A DNA stretch of 7,167 bases from an uncultured Clostridia bacterium (lineage in GTDB: Bacteria > Bacillota > Clostridia > UBA1381). Made by a program: the position numbers and the translations under genes. Of the stretch, positions 5,043 to 7,167 are shown piece by piece. The DNA lies in NCBI GenBank assembly GCA_944391255.1, contig CALXSW010000180.1, forward strand, positions 1-7,167. The letters run 5' to 3'. A model generated the notes under the pieces. The model was given only the letters and a program-made list of their open reading frames with translations. It searched no databases and had not been told where the DNA came from. Each line of letters begins with the position of its first letter. Within the stretch, counting starts at the first letter, position 1.

Positions 5043-6227
5043 ATGACGGATTTTCTGATAAGAAAATTCATAAAAAATTATGAAAATGTTCAGGACACGG
5101 AAGTAAGAGGCGCGTACGGAAAATTTTCAGGCGCTGTGGGGATAGTGTGCAACGGAGTGCTTTGCGTTGGAAAGATGCTTGCGGGATTGATATCGGGATC
5201 GGTATCTATAACGGCTGACGCTGTAAACAACCTGTCTGACGCGTCATCAAGCGTTATAAGCCTTCTCGGGTTCAAGCTTGCCGGCAGACCGGCGGACAGG
5301 GAGCATCCGTATGGTCACGGCAGATATGAATATTTGTCCGGACTCATGGTCGCCCTGCTCATAATGGTGATAGGCGTGGAGCTTTTAAAAAGCAGTGTTG
5401 ACAAGATCTTGCATCCGGCGCCGGTGGAGTTCAGCTGGCTTAGCATGGGCGTTCTTATTTTTTCGATCCTGCTTAAAACGTGGATGATGTTCTTCAATAA
5501 TAAAATGGGACGCAAGATAAATTCCGGAACGCTTTTCGCGACAGCCGCGGACAGCAGAAATGACGTTATAACGACGTCAGTCGTGCTTGTCGCCGCGCTT
5601 ATTTCAAAATATACAAGTCTTGAGCTTGACGGATATATGGGAGCGGCAGTGGCGCTGTTTATCCTGTACAGCGGATTCGGACTTGTGCGTGACACGCTTG
5701 ATCCTATACTCGGCAGAGCGCCGGAGCCTGAAACGGTTGAGGCGATAAGGAAGAAAATAATGTCATATGACGGTGTACTCGGCACTCATGACCTTATGGT
5801 ACATGACTACGGCCCGGGCAGGCAGTTTGCGAGCGTCCATGTTGAGATGGCGGCTGAAACCGACGCGATAGAGAGCCATGATATCATAGATAATATAGAG
5901 CGTGATTTTATGAAGAACGACGGCATAAATATGCTTGTTCATTATGATCCTATATCAACGCGCGACTCTGAAACAGGCGAGATGAGAGAATGGATAAGCG
6001 AGCATATAAAGAGCATCGATAAGCGGCTTACAATACATGATCTGAGGCTTGTAAAGGGAAGAACGCATACTAACGTAATTTTTGACTGCGTAGCGCCGCT
6101 TGATCTTAAGATAGATGAAGATGAGCTCAAGGATAGAATAGGCGCTATAATAGCTGACAGCTATCCGAACTACTACAGTGTTATAACAGTGGACAGAAGC
6201 TATGCGCCTGTCGCTGCGGAACAATAA
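5043..6227 (+). CDS. Cation diffusion facilitator family transporter, MntE-like (probable Mn2+ efflux)
   Basis: This 394-residue inner-membrane protein should export a divalent metal in exchange for protons. About six hydrophobic segments lie near residues 29-50, 55-79, 97-117, 131-150, 172-188 and 196-215. A soluble C-terminal domain follows (about 220-305, with THDLMVHDYGPGRQFASVHVEM). Family landmarks are SITADAVNNLSDASSS in helix 2 and HPYGHGRYEYLSG. The transport site reads N62xxxD66 in helix 2 and D170xxxD174 in helix 5, an Asn/Asp/Asp/Asp set, not the His/Asp set of zinc exporters such as CzcD. From memory this set matches the manganese exporter MntE, which has a similar length, so Mn2+ is inferred; iron or others cannot be excluded. 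Residues 310-394 (IHDLRLVKGRTHTNVIFDCV) form an extra C-terminal domain seen in long Firmicute members. It has its own promoter and a gene for a glycosidase 30 bases downstream. Confidence 0.93.
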   Translation: MTDFLIRKFIKNYENVQDTEVRGAYGKFSGAVGIVCNGVLCVGKMLAGLISGSVSITADAVNNLSDASSSVISLLGFKLAGRPADREHPYGHGRYEYLSGLMVALLIMVIGVELLKSSVDKILHPAPVEFSWLSMGVLIFSILLKTWMMFFNNKMGRKINSGTLFATAADSRNDVITTSVVLVAALISKYTSLELDGYMGAAVALFILYSGFGLVRDTLDPILGRAPEPETVEAIRKKIMSYDGVLGTHDLMVHDYGPGRQFASVHVEMAAETDAIESHDIIDNIERDFMKNDGINMLVHYDPISTRDSETGEMREWISEHIKSIDKRLTIHDLRLVKGRTHTNVIFDCVAPLDLKIDEDELKDRIGAIIADSYPNYYSVITVDRSYAPVAAEQ

Positions 6228-6238
6228 AAAATATATAT

Positions 6239-6246
6239 GGGGAGAG
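6239..6246 (+). promoter_or_regulatory. Ribosome binding site that decides the beta-galactosidase start
   Basis: GGGGAGAG lies 11 bases before ATG at 6258. An ATG at 6237 in the same frame overlaps this purine run and has no binding site of its own, so 6258 is the better start; the earlier one would add seven residues (MGREKKT). Confidence 0.65.
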
Positions 6247-6257
6247 AGAAAAAAACA

Positions 6258-7082
6258 ATGGTTTACAGATTTAAGGAATACGAAAGTTCAGAGGTGCTGA
6301 GGGATCATCTCAATATGGGCGGAGAAAATCCGTCAGGCGAGAGGATAGACGTCACGAGCCTGTATTTTGAGCGCGCGTCTGAACCGTGGCTGCCTGTTAT
6401 GGGCGAGTACCATTTTTCGCGCGCCTCACGCGCAGACTGGAAAAGGGAGCTGCTGAAGATGAAAGCGGGAGGCGTGGACATCGTTGCGACATATCTGTTC
6501 TGGATCTATCACGAGGAGGAAGAAGGAAAATTTGATTTTTCGGGCGATCTTGATATACGCGCGTTTGTTGAGGACTGCGCGGCTGCCGGAATGGAAGTCG
6601 TTTTAAGAATAGGTCCGTGGGCGCACGGTGAGTGCCGAAACGGCGGATTTCCTGACTGGCTTGTAAAAAAGCCGTACAAGCTGCGCGACAATAACGCGGA
6701 GTATATGGAAAAGGTGGAGATCTGGTATAGAAGGATATATGATGAGGTAAAAGGCTTGTTCTATAAGGACGGCGGAAATATAATCGCGATCCAGCTTGAA
6801 AATGAGCTTGTGGATAACGCGGAGCATTTAGCGGCGCTCAAGAAGCTGGCGGTAGAGATAGGATATGATGTGCCGCTCTATACTGTAACAGGCTGGAACA
6901 GCGCGGCAGGCGCGAAAATTCCTGTAGACGAGGTCGTTCCGGTGTTCGGAGGATATATAGAAATGCCGTGGGACAGCAGCCTTGAGGAACTTCCTCCGTC
7001 AATACATTATTTCTTTAACAGAATGAGAAATGATTCGGCGATAGGAAAAGAAATAATTGCACAGACAGTGTCTGATGGATAG
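6258..7082 (+). CDS. Beta-galactosidase, glycoside hydrolase family 35, N-terminal part ended by an in-frame TAG
   Basis: The 274 residues up to the stop make up most of a GH35 (beta/alpha)8-barrel, an enzyme that removes beta-linked galactose from oligosaccharides. Landmarks in order are the N-terminal SLYFERASEPWLPVMGEYHFSR, WKRELLKMKAGGVDIVATYLFW, the GH35 block RIGPWAHGECRNGGFPDWL (118-135), and GGNIIAIQLENEL (172-184), in which E183 is the expected acid/base. No signal peptide is evident, so it should act in the cytoplasm. GH35 proteins are normally over 500 residues, and the chain stops at TAG (7080-7082) before the segment expected to carry the catalytic nucleophile. Same-frame GH35-like sequence continues beyond the TAG, so this looks like a broken gene or a recoded stop, not a natural short protein. 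It starts 30 bases after the transporter and is probably co-transcribed with it. Family assignment is firm; functionality is doubtful. Confidence 0.87.
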   Translation: MVYRFKEYESSEVLRDHLNMGGENPSGERIDVTSLYFERASEPWLPVMGEYHFSRASRADWKRELLKMKAGGVDIVATYLFWIYHEEEEGKFDFSGDLDIRAFVEDCAAAGMEVVLRIGPWAHGECRNGGFPDWLVKKPYKLRDNNAEYMEKVEIWYRRIYDEVKGLFYKDGGNIIAIQLENELVDNAEHLAALKKLAVEIGYDVPLYTVTGWNSAAGAKIPVDEVVPVFGGYIEMPWDSSLEELPPSIHYFFNRMRNDSAIGKEIIAQTVSDG

Positions 7083-7167
7083 CATCTGACCTACGAGTGG
7101 GATCCGTTCGTGACATGTGAGCTTTGCGGCGGATCTGAAAACACACATCTCAGGAGAGCGATCATTC
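7083..7167 (+). pseudogene. Continuation of the GH35 reading frame beyond the TAG (partial)
   Basis: The same frame stays open for 28 codons to the window edge, reading HLTYEWDPFVTCELCGG and then SENTHLRRAII. This resembles the GH35 segment usually of the form YPxxTCELGGG...THxRRP, which I believe carries the nucleophile Glu. The match includes changes at normally fixed spots: Cys for the first Gly of ELGGG, and Leu and Ala in the HRRP-like part. That pattern suits a decaying gene, though subfamily variation could also explain it. No ribosome binding site or start codon introduces this part separately. Confidence 0.65.

Noticed and set aside
6237..6257. ATG at 6237 as the beta-galactosidase start
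   Set aside because: It overlaps the purine-rich ribosome binding site that serves the ATG at 6258 and has none of its own.
7080..7082. Pyrrolysine insertion at the TAG
   Set aside because: Pyrrolysine in bacteria is known mainly from methylamine methyltransferases, and nothing in the window suggests its biosynthesis genes. Gene decay or sequence error is simpler.

Overview
The window looks like a chromosomal segment of an anaerobic, obligately fermentative Clostridia-class Firmicute, perhaps Oscillospiraceae/Ruminococcaceae-like (genus inferred only). The reasons are a pyruvate:ferredoxin oxidoreductase, the [FeFe]-hydrogenase maturase HydG, a SCIFF ranthipeptide precursor with its radical SAM maturase (a pair nearly restricted to Clostridia), strong AGGAGG-type ribosome binding sites and AT-rich intergenic DNA. 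All supported genes are on the + strand.

Layout: (1) 1-544 is the C-terminal end of pyruvate:ferredoxin oxidoreductase, closed by a strong terminator at 571-602. (2) yebC (730-1467) is a translation/regulatory factor with its own near-consensus promoter. (3) hydG (1614-3032) is complete, with all six cluster cysteines at the same positions as in the well-studied clostridial enzyme. (4) The SCIFF locus holds scfA (3141-3287), a 48-residue six-cysteine peptide gene too short for most gene finders, and scfB (3386-4756), its thioether-forming maturase, which starts at TTG. A hairpin terminator lies between them and a second one closes the unit at 4829-4869. (5) A cation diffusion facilitator of the MntE-like type (5043-6227) has its own promoter and a leader that may fold. 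(6) Thirty bases downstream is a GH35 beta-galactosidase gene (from 6258). It meets an in-frame TAG at 7080-7082, yet recognisable GH35 sequence continues in the same frame to the window edge.

How the genes fit together: pyruvate:ferredoxin oxidoreductase makes reduced ferredoxin, which the HydG-matured [FeFe] hydrogenase would reoxidise by making H2. Radical SAM enzymes such as HydG and ScfB also need low-potential electrons. scfA-scfB is a self-contained RiPP unit. The internal terminator would give much more precursor peptide than enzyme. The transporter and beta-galactosidase appear to be a separate transcription unit, with no sign of a shared function.

The points most worth a second look are the interrupted GH35 gene, the regulatory architecture of the SCIFF locus (palindrome over the promoter, tandem hairpins between the two genes), and the Asn-type metal site of the transporter. 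I saw no tRNA, rRNA, CRISPR array, insertion sequence or long repeat.
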